From: Symbiodinium microadriaticum
Lineage: Eukaryota > Sar > Dinophyceae > Suessiales > Symbiodiniaceae
NCBI GenBank assembly: GCA_001939145.1
Contig: LSRX01000082.1
Coordinates: forward strand, 824,873 to 888,872
Direction of reading: 5' to 3'
Length of the DNA stretch: 64,000 bases
Shown: positions 32,696 to 42,194 of the stretch, in pieces
Position numbering within the stretch: the stretch's first letter is position 1
Layout: every line of letters starts with the position of its first letter
Translations under genes and position numbers: made by a program
The notes under the pieces: generated by a model
Told to the model about the DNA's origin: nothing
The model's database searches: none
What the model saw: only the letters and a program-made list of their open reading frames with translations

Positions 32696-33666
32696 TCAGA
32701 TGAGCAAGTCAGCACTCGAACCAGAACACGACAAGTTCGCTTCCCTGATCGCATACCATCTACAGCAGCTTGTTTCTTCTGACAAGTACGGGTCCGTCAG
32801 CACATCACTGGTATGAATGTGAAACCCAGCACCCGTAAGGCGATCCCTAGACACCTCAGAAAGTCGCCACGCTTCTCGGATGTGATAGAGTACAATCACT
32901 AAACGGTTACCCGTCCAGGACACAGCGGCACGTCTGCGTCGAGCATAAAATGCAATGTACGGCAATCTAATATCAACGGCTTCACCTGGCACTCCATCAA
33001 TAAAAATTGAACCATCAGCATTTTCTACCCAAAGTTGACCCCCAGTGAATATGGATGCAGGAATCATGGCACTGGGTAGCACTGAATGATTGTTCGAATC
33101 GCGGTGTACCGAAGACTGGCAATTGAGGTTGACTGCTATAGAGGTAAAGAAAATGTAGGCGCCTGCTGTCGGGCAATGCTGCAGAATAAGCACGTGGTCC
33201 AAGGATAGATATTGAGATTGGATAAGGTCACCGCTGTACCTCCATGGACACAAGCACCTGTAAGGAATGCATGTGACTGCTGATCTTGAATATTGAATAT
33301 CGGTCGGGAAGGCAAATCAAAACTCGGAAGGCTGCATACAAGATGCATAAGGTCGTCATAGGTAACAGAGCCTTGACACGCAGCACGGTATGCTATACCT
33401 TCCGCTCTACCAACGGGTGACGAGAGACGTTCCCAGTCAATGACATAAGTTCTGCCAAGACGAAAGTCAAAAACAGGCTCCGGATATTCGAGGTCACTAG
33501 ATATATCCAGAATGCTGGACTCCTCCTGTGACTGTCTACTCGAAGCAGTGATTCGATCAGAACGAAAATACCATGTTATGGGCCCCATGGCTTCGCTACC
33601 TAGCACAAAGCGCTCAATCAGACAAATGCTGGCATCCGGTAAACTCAAGATTGCCAGACAAAGCAT
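32696..33666 (-). pseudogene. degenerate Fe(II)/2-oxoglutarate dioxygenase-like ORF in the Penelope-like element
   Basis: Starts at ATG 33,666. The first frame has FDFRLGRTYVIDWERLSSPV and GNVT-like AFLTGACVHGGTAVTLSN, then NIYPWTT. After a frame change near 33,190 the second frame has FFTSIAVNLNCQSSVHRDSN (the HxD motif with following Asn) and FTGGQLWVENADG, ending SWTGNRLVIVLYHI. This aligns along its length with the ORF at 12,123-13,259 (same order: DYPWVT, HRDSRN, GGQLFIED, PWEGTRLLLL). The distal iron His (LHAT in the other copy) is lost here (RRRRAAVSW), while the Arg of GNR is kept. It is therefore a frameshifted and probably inactive relative, in an unrelated retroelement class. Confidence 0.72.
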
Positions 33667-33787
33667 TACAGTGCTCTACTGACATGCAGTCACACACGTC
33701 CTTTGAAGCAGCAAAATATGCATTGACTTCTCGGCGCTCAAAGAACGCAGTCGGAGCGATTAAGTAGTGAAACTGCGTGGCAGGACC

Positions 33788-35325
33788 TCACCACCAATCT
33801 TCTACTGGTGCATTCATCAGACAGGCTGTAATTTCTGTTCGGGCAGCTGTGTCAGACAGAAGCTGACTCCACGCTGGAATCCGAACATCAAGCGGCGGTC
33901 GGACACACACCAGATAAAATCGATCGACTGCAGCAGAAGCCTCACCAATAGCCCACCTCTTATCCGAGCTACAACTGCAAACAAGTTCGTGCTCTTTGCA
34001 CGCCAGAGTCTCCCAGTATGTACTTGCCCCGTTCATCTTGTGGTGCGAAGTACAGAGGCGGCCCGAAACTATCACTCCCGCGCGGTTCTTGCCATGGGAC
34101 TGTAACTCAGCTACTTTCCTGGCATTCTCCCTGGGGCTGGAATCGTAGCCAGCGCGGCTGAAAAAGAGGTACGGGGTTTTCCCGGGCTGCATTCCCAGTG
34201 TCTCTGAACATGTGCGCAGCATGCATGCCGCCGTAAAGAGTCCTACCAACGTGAGATCCGCGCCACAATGGTACCATCTGTAGTGGCCAGTGCTGGCAGT
34301 GGTGGGAGCTAATGCGTGCCAGGCCCTATGTCTCAAACTCCCAAACAATGCGATCGTTAGCGGCCAAGACTTTGGCCATACTCCGAAACACCGTGGTATA
34401 AGGCAGTTCGGCTGCTACCATCGCACGACAGAAAGTCAACACAGCTGATGGCTGCATTTGCCACAGCCGCTGATTCTCAGACTCAATCACTTCCTGTGGC
34501 AAGAGACCTAGAATGTGCCTCAAACACTGCTGAAGCTCAGAACAGGAACTTGCTGCCACCGCTTCACTTGATGTGACAACCATGCAGCTCGACCTAACGC
34601 AGACTTGATGAGATTGCTGGGTGGAAGCTTCCAATGGTATGACAAAGCACTCGCCAAGGAGTCCTGATGTAGCAGCGCATACATGGTGTCCTCATCCAAC
34701 AAGGTAATCTCTGCCTGTTTGAGCATAAGTGCTGCCCCAGGGTCAGTCGGCAAGCAGCCGTCGTTGAGGTAACAGTACGAGCATTGATGGAAGCAGCTTT
34801 GGGCTTGGCTCCGTCAATACAGGTAGACAAAGTGGCTTCTGCGGATCCCCTGACTCTGGCTGAAGCCGCGTTGGGGAGGGAGGAGGGGGAGGAGGAGGAG
34901 AAGAGGAAGAGAGAGGAGGAGGGAAGAGGCGGAGGAGGAGAAGAGGAAGAGAGAGGAGGAGGAGGAAGGAGGAGGAGGGAGAAGGAGGAGGGGGAGAAGG
35001 GGAAGAAGGAAGAGAAGGAAGAGGAGGGGGAGAAGGGGCCAGATGAGGGGAGAGAAGGAGTGTGAGTTGTCGGAGGCACTGCTGCAGCGCTGGCACTCGG
35101 AAGATTGGTATCTCTGGCAGGCAGGCGATGAACACTGGACAGCAGATGAGTAAACTGCAGCGCCGACTCAGGTCCAATCCACTCAATCGGAGGTGCAATC
35201 GACGACATATCCGAAGCTAGCGATGACTCACAATCTGCTGCGTTCAGATAGTTGATTGGGAACCTCTCATCCACTGGGTACTTAGACGAAGAAGAGCTCA
35301 AAGCTGCCCATGCTGCCCGGACCAC
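33788..35325 (-). pseudogene. unassigned Penelope-like element ORFs, interrupted
   Basis: Overlapping minus-strand frames: 33,788-34,348 (ends TEITACLMNAPVEDWW), 34,326-34,634 (ELQQCLRHILGLLPQEVIES, FRSMAKVLAANDRIVW), 34,520-34,753 and 34,594-35,325. The last starts MVRAAWAALSSSSSKYPVDE and runs into a Ser/Pro-rich repeat from the GGA tract at 34,874-35,040. Helical, coding-like segments suggest one protein broken by several shifts. No domain recognised. It lies between the reverse transcriptase and the dioxygenase-like ORF. Confidence 0.4.
34874..35040. repeat. purine-rich GGA/GAA imperfect repeat
   Basis: About 165 bases of almost pure purine on the plus strand (GAGGAGG, GAAGAGGAAGAGAGAGG), with near mirror symmetry in parts. 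Such tracts can adopt triplex DNA. The Glu-rich plus-strand ORF across it is an artefact. Confidence 0.9.
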
Positions 35326-35544
35326 TCTTGGGCCTCCGTCTCTCTAACGGAGGTTGGTCATCGCCTTGCGGTCTTCGCCGCGACGGGGTTCTACTTCTGC
35401 CAGGCATGCTGGCAAAAACAAGCTCGCAGCCAAAGATCTAAGTGCATCCACAAAAACACTGAAACACTGCAAGCACACTCACTCAGATGATAGCTACTCA
35501 GGCAGCAAGAGAGCACACAGAACATTTGCAATATTTCGGCTCAT

Positions 35545-37269
35545 CTACCGCACATGTCCCAAGGTGAAACCGCGAGCTACATACAGCTGCTGCAGCTCTT
35601 GTATCTGTTGTCTTCGAATCTCCCTAGGCCATGAATATTTCTGAATCAACACTTTTCGAGACTGGAAGCCAGCAATACGTATACGCATAGACCCAGCACT
35701 GTTGTAATGTCGAATCTGCCACGGCACCGCTGGTTGCTGATACACCACAGAGCGACTTCGCATGCACACTCGAAAGCCAAGAAGGAATGGTCGGATACTT
35801 CCTCCAGCTCTATAGACGCTCCGTAAAAGCCCGAGTGTAAAAACTCTTACATAGCGCGAATGTTGGAAACCGAACGATCACACAGCACAAGACGATTGTC
35901 CACGTACCGGCACATGAAAAGATGCTGCAACCGTAACCCATGGTCAAGAAGTTGGACTCTCAATGACTGCTTCCACAGATGTTCTCGAAGTATCACCGGC
36001 AGACTGGACAAAACCGGCGAAATCTGATTACCGATGCAAGTGCCACGGATTTGCTGAAAGCACTTGTGATTGGCAACAAACACTCCCGTGCGAAAGGAAA
36101 GCTGCACAATGGATACCAGATGTCTTAGCTCCAGAGTGTGAAGCTGTTTGGACTGGCCTCCACGAGGCTTGTGCGGCAGCGCTCGTTGCGCCGAAGCCGC
36201 AAATCAACTGTAAAAATGCTCACTCCAGTTTGCTGATGGTAGTCACGGTCAACACCTGCAAGGCAGACACTATCATTTCCCTTGGTACACTATTGAAAAA
36301 TCCGACCAAGTCATCGTTGAATTCAAGCAGCTCGACTGCAACGGCATGTCTTGAAGATACTGATGGATCTGTTGTCAAATAGCAGGCATGCTCAAGTCCA
36401 ATCCCTCCCAAACACTGCTGAGCATGAGTTGAATAGCATACGCAACGCCCGCAAGCAGTCTACGCAGTGGTGCATGCAGGTACGAAACAGGCAAACTGCC
36501 AGAGACATCCACACCCCATGAGTAGCGATGTCGAATCTGCTTGGGAATTTGCTCGAACACCCAGGCTTTCAGAGCGAGAGCATCCAACTCAAGTTGTCGA
36601 AAGACAAGAGGATCATCCCAGGTGCGGCTGACACTAGCAAAGTAGAACTGGGGACAGAAAACCATCAAATGATTGGGATGGCGGTCCTCGCAATGAACGA
36701 CAAAGTCTCGTAGTGCTTTCTTGCAATTCTGCACTCGCTTCCAGTCCAAGCGCGACTCACTGATTACACACTGCTCATGCAATGTCCACTGCTGCCCGCA
36801 AGAACATCTGAAATGACCGCTCAGTAAGAGCTCAAAACCCGTGTATGCGACGCCACTTGTCAAAGCTCGCACATGCATCAGAGAAGAACTTGGTTTGGGA
36901 GGGAAAGAATGTGGAATTCGCACTACCTTGTCCCAGATACCACAAGTCAAAACGCAAAGCTCCAAGCATCTCAACACCAGCTGCAACATGTCCATCCACA
37001 AAGCACTCATCCGGAAGCTGTAAGCTGGAGCAGTTGCAAGTAAGGCAAAGCTTATTCCAAACATGCAGCAAGTCCTTGCAAGACTGAAGCGAGGTCTCTC
37101 GAACTCGCGAGCTGGGCAGATGAAATGGGACCAGAAGGGGCCGAAATTGTAGCACCAAAGATCTGAGCCATGCATCATCTGACGACGCGAAGGAGCGATG
37201 CGAGAGAAAGGGAAGAGACAGAGAAGCTTGATGATGAGTAGGCCATGTCATCTTGCGGCGTTGCACCAC
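35545..37269 (-). pseudogene. Penelope-like reverse transcriptase, frameshifted
   Basis: Read 5' to 3': the N-terminal CLTCNCSS...FVDGHVAAG (about 37,045-36,980) recalls the Cys-rich/GHV part of Penelope proteins. HFRCSCGQQW and HCEDRHPNHLMVF follow, with a domain ending SGSLPVSYLHAPLRRLL. Palm motif A, FNDDLVGFFNSVPREMIVSA (about 36,320-36,262), is in another frame after a TGA. Motif B, RGTCIGNQISPVLSSLPV, and the catalytic box FMCRYVDNRLV (about 35,915-35,885) return to the first frame. The box reads YVDN where YVDD is expected, so the second metal-binding Asp is lost. The end MRIRIAGFQSRKVLI...PREIRRQQIQELQQLY (35,700-35,560) fits the Penelope thumb. The gene is clearly dead. Confidence 0.78.
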
Positions 37270-37451
37270 CTTGCGAAGAAGACCCCTGAGTCTGGTTTTC
37301 TATGGTTCCTCCAAACAAAGACTCAATCGAACAATGGCGTACACTTCTTCATCCACCATTTTCTGGCTGCGGAGAAACTTTACTGTCTCAAATGTGAAAC
37401 TGGACAGGTCATACAGGCTCTCCCATGCTTGACGTCGCTTCACTGCACACT

Positions 37452-38189
37452 TCACTCAAACGGCTGGACACTGTGAAAGAGTCTCTTACGCAACTTTCTC
37501 CAGAGTCGAACACCAAACCTTGAAAAAGAAATAAAACGTTGCTGGCGAGTTGGACGGAAGCCTAGCGCAGTCCGCTTCAGAAAGATTTGAACAAACGGAT
37601 AGTTCAACTTCGGCTGCCAGTGCGAAATCAATACATGTTCCAGTGTCCAGGCTGCACGGTAGCTACTGCAAGAAGCAATCTTCATCAACGTGAACTGACG
37701 AAAGCACGAATTCTGATGCTAATACCGGATAGCCAACTCGGCCTGAGCTTCTTGGCCCTGCTCCAACTTACGCAGAACAGACATACGATTGGCCTCCCGT
37801 AGTGTCACCGAAACGCCGGTCGATCCAATATACATCATCGTGTTGGGCTGACGATATTGGCCAAAACCAGATCCACATCGCCAATCCACAGCCACAATGA
37901 TATATACAGCAAAGGTTTCCGGGAACTGCGGCCAGGCATACTGCAATGGGGAGAGTCCCATGCTCTGTAGCTTGCATCGTACATTGTAGCCCCACGACTG
38001 CAACCGCGAATCTTGGAAATGAAAAAGCAAAACAATGTGAAGCAGGCCCTGAGCCCAATTAATGTCAGCTTTCGGAAGATGCAAGCACTCGTGTTTGAAA
38101 AAGGTTAATGCCTGCCCTAGCTGACAAATGTCATGCAGCAAATCGGTTCGTACGACCGCATGCTCCTTGTCTGTCTTCTCCACTTGCAC
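37452..38189 (-). pseudogene. GIY-YIG endonuclease placed upstream of a Penelope reverse transcriptase, one in-frame UAG
   Basis: One continuous frame: FAVYIIV (about 37,912-37,892, the GIY strand), MMYIGST (37,835-37,815, the YIG strand), Arg in VTLREANR, then after a single TAG at 37,719-37,721 TLEHVLISHWQPKLNYP (37,640-37,590). The last segment holds the catalytic Glu (LEHVLI) and the closing Asn (KLN). All hallmark residues of the GIY-YIG nuclease fold are therefore visible, with a longer than usual gap between the two strands. In classical Penelope elements this nuclease is C-terminal; N-terminal placement is known from a permuted Penelope clade found in green algae, protists and invertebrates. 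It would nick the target for insertion. Confidence 0.8.
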
Positions 38190-39279
38190 TGCGAGTCAAG
38201 CGGCATGCACTTGCTGAGGTTTGTGATGCTCAATCTGGTAGCAGAATTGCGATCAAGTCCGAATCTAGTGGCTGCTTCCACCATCTCACTCTTGTCTGCA
38301 TTCTCAGTTCGTAACTTGACAACAAAATTGACATGCTTGTTGAGCTCACGAAACTTGCCTTTGCACTGCTGCTTGATCGACTGCATCCAAGCTTCAACAT
38401 GCTCCGTGGATTTGCTCTTCGGACGATTTTCTTTCAAAGAAGTGATTGCCCCGCCCAAAAGCTTCTTGACCTGGCTGGACGGATCTTCTGCATCTGCCTT
38501 GCGCTTCTTGCCACGCTTACTATCAATGGGCAAGTCTGTCGTGTTCTCAGGCGTGTCAGGACTTCCACTCTCCTGCGATGCGGCACGTGGCTCGGCTACT
38601 GTCTTGCGAGGAGTCAAGGCGATACCAGCTTGTGCAAGCTTGGCTTTGGCTCGAATCAACTCTTCTGCATCGGCACTAGACGAAGCTGCAACCAAAGGAA
38701 CATGAGACTTGATTTCTTTCAGCAGCAGATCAATCAGCGGCTGCATGAACGCTGCGGCTTGCTTGTGCTTATCAGGAACAGGAAGACTGCGTTCTTTGAG
38801 GCACCCCAGTGCAACGAAGTCAACATCCACCTTCGTCTCACGAATGTCTTTAAGCAGCTGTGTGACCAACACACTCTCAGCCGTATTGTGCATCCAGACA
38901 ATGGATTGAAACCGTCCTTCCGAAAGCATGCGCAGCGAGAATTCACTCATCCCACGAAAACACAACTCATGCACACGAAGATCATCAACTGGTCTGCCTG
39001 CGATTTGGGCCTTTCTGGACCAATCTGTGGATTGAACCACACGATGAAACTGATGATACCTGATCCGACAGCGGTCGAATCAAAGAACTTGTCGTCGCTC
39101 TGGAAGTGGGATGGGATTGTTGGTTCAGCGGCAGCAACAGTAGGTGTGAGGGTGGAATCCTTACGAGAGTCCCACCAACTGTTCGTCGAATCTGACCAAT
39201 CTTGCTTGCTCTTGCCCCAATCCCGATTACCCTGGTAACCGGAACTGCTTGACCACTGGCGAGAATCGGAATTCCACAT
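38117..39279 (-). pseudogene. Penelope-like element ORF1, frameshifted
   Basis: ATG at 39,279 starts a Trp/Ser/Gln/Gly-rich segment (MWNSDSRQWSSSSGYQGN). The frame changes near 39,050 and continues VHELCFRGMSEFSLRM, ESVLVTQLLKDIRETKVDVD, then a helical basic region (ELIRAKAKLAQAGIALTPRK, KRGKKRKADAED) and IKQQCKGKFRELNKHVNF. The composition suits a nucleic-acid-binding gag-like protein with a nuclear localisation signal (KRGKKRK). The order (ORF1, GIY-YIG nuclease, reverse transcriptase, unknown, dioxygenase, coiled coil) is all on the minus strand between the two direct repeats. Family not recognised. Confidence 0.55.
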
Positions 39280-39533
39280 GGCACTCAGTAGTCTGTCTAC
39301 AGTCACAATCAAGCACTGGTTTCTGGACCAATAGAAGAAAGAGTATAAACTCAGTTGGAGACATTGTTGAATGTATGAAAAGTCAGTAGACTGAATCTCA
39401 GGCGGTGTGCAGACGGTGTCAGAGTCAGCAGGCTTAGATCAGGTGTTCCGATCAGGGAACGGTAGCTGGTCATTGGCCTGACCCTCACCCGGGCAACCCC
39501 GGAGCAGACAGCGCGCTGGACGAAGCTGTCTGG

Positions 39534-39802
39534 AGCACACGTGTGCAGGTCTCCAACTGAGTAATGAACAGATGTCTGGTAAATCAGCTTGTACGATTGA
39601 CTATTTGGGGTCCTTGGCTGAGCCCCTTGCCAACACAGAAAAAATTTGCAGGTACGTGGTTCCAGCGTCCCAGAACCATATCAGCACACTCTGAAGAGCA
39701 TCTTTGTTGGAAGCCCACTCTTCAGGTGTGGGGCATCCCGCTGCAAACCAAACTCACTCATGGCCTACAAGCAGATCCTTGGCCACAGGAGGTACACACG
39801 CA
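39534..39802 (-). repeat. direct repeat, upstream copy (pseudo-LTR of the Penelope-like element)
   Basis: Partner of 29,989-30,256, same orientation. Shared phrases include TAATGAACAGATGTCTGGTA and CACTCTTCAGGTGTGGGGCA. It ends in a CA microsatellite, as does the other copy. Confidence 0.85.
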
Positions 39803-39934
39803 CACACGCACACACACGCACGCACGCAGACATGCAGACACGCACACACGCACACACGCACACACGCACACGCGCACACGCGCACACGCACACGAGCACA
39901 CACAGACACACACACACACACACACACACACACT
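39797..39934. repeat. (CA)n/(CACACG)n microsatellite
   Basis: Alternating CACACG and CACA units, pure CA at 39,905-39,932. Confidence 0.96.
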
Positions 39935-40862
39935 CATTGTGCGGCTTACTTCACTTCGCTTGGATTGTTCTGTCGTTTGTGCTTATGTCGTTCGCTTTGC
40001 TTCCTCAACAATGAAAGGTGGTGAACGCATTGAACAGAAATGGACAAGCTAGTGTCATGGAATGTAAACCAAACAGAATGTCAAGCAGACAGAAGAAGGC
40101 CAAACCAATATATTGAAATGTAAAGCAACGCACGGTATGCACGATTAAGTGTTAATTCAGGCCTATTTCGCCGAATTCGTTTGTGTTCAACTTAGATAAA
40201 CGCATGCGCTTCGTTTCAGCACACTTCTTTACAACGCACTTACCATTCATTGAAAATCAGGGCTCGGTTCGTTCCCACTGTGTTCCTATTATTGCACAAG
40301 ACACACGTTTTTGCCGACAATTTACTGATGCATTTAACATAACAAAATAACTCCTTCCTTGGAGGTAAAATAAATGTCGTCTCATAATCGGCAATGAAAG
40401 AGAGCTTCAATCTCCACTGCGTGTTCGTGTGTACATACATGGACAAACAGGCAGATTTATGTATATGTGAGCATACACGCTCAACATGCCCGGACACCAA
40501 AATCTTTAAAATTAAGGATGGTTGTGTCAGCACTAGTTGTGGCCTTCCGGAACTTCTGGGCTGGAAGAACCCTAGTCCACAAGACTGCCATCCCGGACAG
40601 GTCACAGAATTTTTTCGGGCACGCCGATGATCACGGTAATGCCTGCAGCAATCTGGTTGAAAGCAATCTGCCAACAGATACGCTACCGGGAAAAATCTTC
40701 GGACTTTTCGGCACTCTCGTCCCGCTTCTTCGTGTACGTCCCGGGCCTTGGGAACGCAGCTTCTCCTGCGCGAGCTGGGACACCACGGCCTAAGTCGAGG
40801 CAGAGATTCCACACCACGAGCTGTCCAAAGCATGTCACGACATGTCACGAATGAAGGAAGAA
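39935..40862. other. no confident gene
   Basis: Mostly AT-rich unique DNA. On the minus strand near 40,680-40,610 a short segment after acceptor TTGGCAG encodes IAFNQIAAGITVIIGVPEKI then stop, which could be the last exon of the gene upstream. Confidence 0.4.
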
Positions 40863-42141
40863 CCAAGCTGCTTGACAAAGCAGAAGCTTTGGGCTCTCCG
40901 GTTGCACATCTTTGACAATCTTCTCCACCTGTTGGGGCCGGAGCAGTCCATGATCTGCAGCCCCACGGCTCTACGGCTGGTTCCATGTCCGCTCAGCATG
41001 CTCGTGGAGGAATATGTTTTCCCGTCCGAGACGACCGGGTTTTCGGGTTGCACAAAAGCCTGCGGAGAGCATAGGCACGAAGAGGAACTCGCGATTGAAT
41101 CTTGTCCAAACGGGGACACAATGCCCTTGCTCAGAAAAAACTACATGATCGAGGGGGATCTGCGCATGGTGTGTCTGCCTTCAGGTCCAAGTAAATCCGC
41201 TCCTGCTCGCGGAGGGCATCGAGGTCCGTTTTCCTCAAGAAATGGGGCAGCTGAATCAAAATTGTGGGGGGAAGGGAAGCGGGTTGGGTGGAAAGCTATC
41301 AGACGTGCAGCCTTCTCGGCATCAAGCCTCAGTGCATGGGCAGCGACTGAGGCAAAGCTGCTTGCGTGGCCTGCCTGGCCCCGAGGCCCACCCAACCACC
41401 CTCTCAATGCCTCTGGCTGTGACTGAGCTGGCTTAACGTTGCCTGGCTCACGAGTGGAAGTCGAAGTCTTGAGGTTCGCCAAGAATCCGAAGACTTCGGA
41501 ACCTTTTGGGGCTTTGCTGAATTCCTTGAAAGGCAAGGCTCATGTTGAAGTAGTCAAAGGTCAATGGCAGCTGTATGAGGGTCAGCGGGCAGTCTGCCTG
41601 ATGGATGTCACAGCCCTCTTCAACATGGCAGATTTCCTGACGCATACACTAATGCAAACCCGACACCTGTATCTTTAGTTCCTGCTGTAGCCATTTGCTG
41701 TTGCCGACGGCCAAATCCATGCCAGCAAAGACTGCTGCTTGGGATCCCTCGGGTTGCCTATTCGAGATGATGTCTATTGGTGTTGTGGGCATTGCTCTTG
41801 CCGTTAGAATCTGCAAGTCACAATATCTGTAATCATCTTCTGGTGCACGACGTCCCCGGAGAAAACGACACCATCGTGGCACCTCCGAAAGGTTGGATCT
41901 AGCCTGCCTCGTACGCACTCCCTGCAATGATTGCCGCTGCTAAGCTGAACACGAGCTGCTCGGGGAATGCTAGACGGAACGAGCACACCTGGTCGCGAAG
42001 TATGGGCCTCGAGTCTCGAATATGTCCGCCTGGAATCTTCTTGATTTTCCTCGATTGCAGAATTGCAGGCAGCCCCAAAATGCTACGACACGGTCGATCT
42101 GCCGAACCAAACAAATCAAAAAGCGTGCCCTGGAAACACAC
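40863..42141 (-). CDS. host gene fragment, at least four exons, product unrecognised
   Basis: Exons in transcript order. (1) About 42,050-41,905, with RDQVCSFRLAFPEQLVFSLA then AAIIAGSAYEA, ending at a possible GC donor (GCAG/GCTAGA). (2) 41,667-41,810 (144 bp), acceptor TTGCAG, donor CAG/GTGTCG, coding ILTARAMPTTPIDIISNRQP and AGMDLAVGNSKWLQQELKIQ. (3) About 41,145-41,250, acceptor GATTCAG, coding LPHFLRKTDLDALREQERIY then LDLKADTPCADPP. (4) 40,863-40,954, acceptor GCTGCAG, donor GTTCTT, coding HGLLRPQQVEKIVKDVQPES then PKLLLCQAAW. The peptides are typical of real proteins and each sits between splice sites, but no domain is recognised. The 5' part is lost at the octamer array from 42.2 kb. 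Confidence 0.5.
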
Positions 42142-42194
42142 AGATAGTAGCTCTGACTGACCGTTTGGCGAGCCCGGCCGCTTCTTGTTTGAAG

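Noticed and set aside
34784..35065. Glu-rich plus-strand ORF
   Set aside because: Translation of the purine tract; the surrounding coding sense is minus.
29989..39802. The 265-bp direct repeats as true retroviral-type LTRs
   Set aside because: The enclosed enzymes are a Penelope-type reverse transcriptase and GIY-YIG nuclease, with no integrase, protease or primer-binding site seen, so pseudo-LTRs fit better.
40842..41426. 194-codon plus-strand ORF
   Set aside because: It is antisense to minus-strand exons with splice signals and coding-like peptides (41,145-41,250 and 40,863-40,954).
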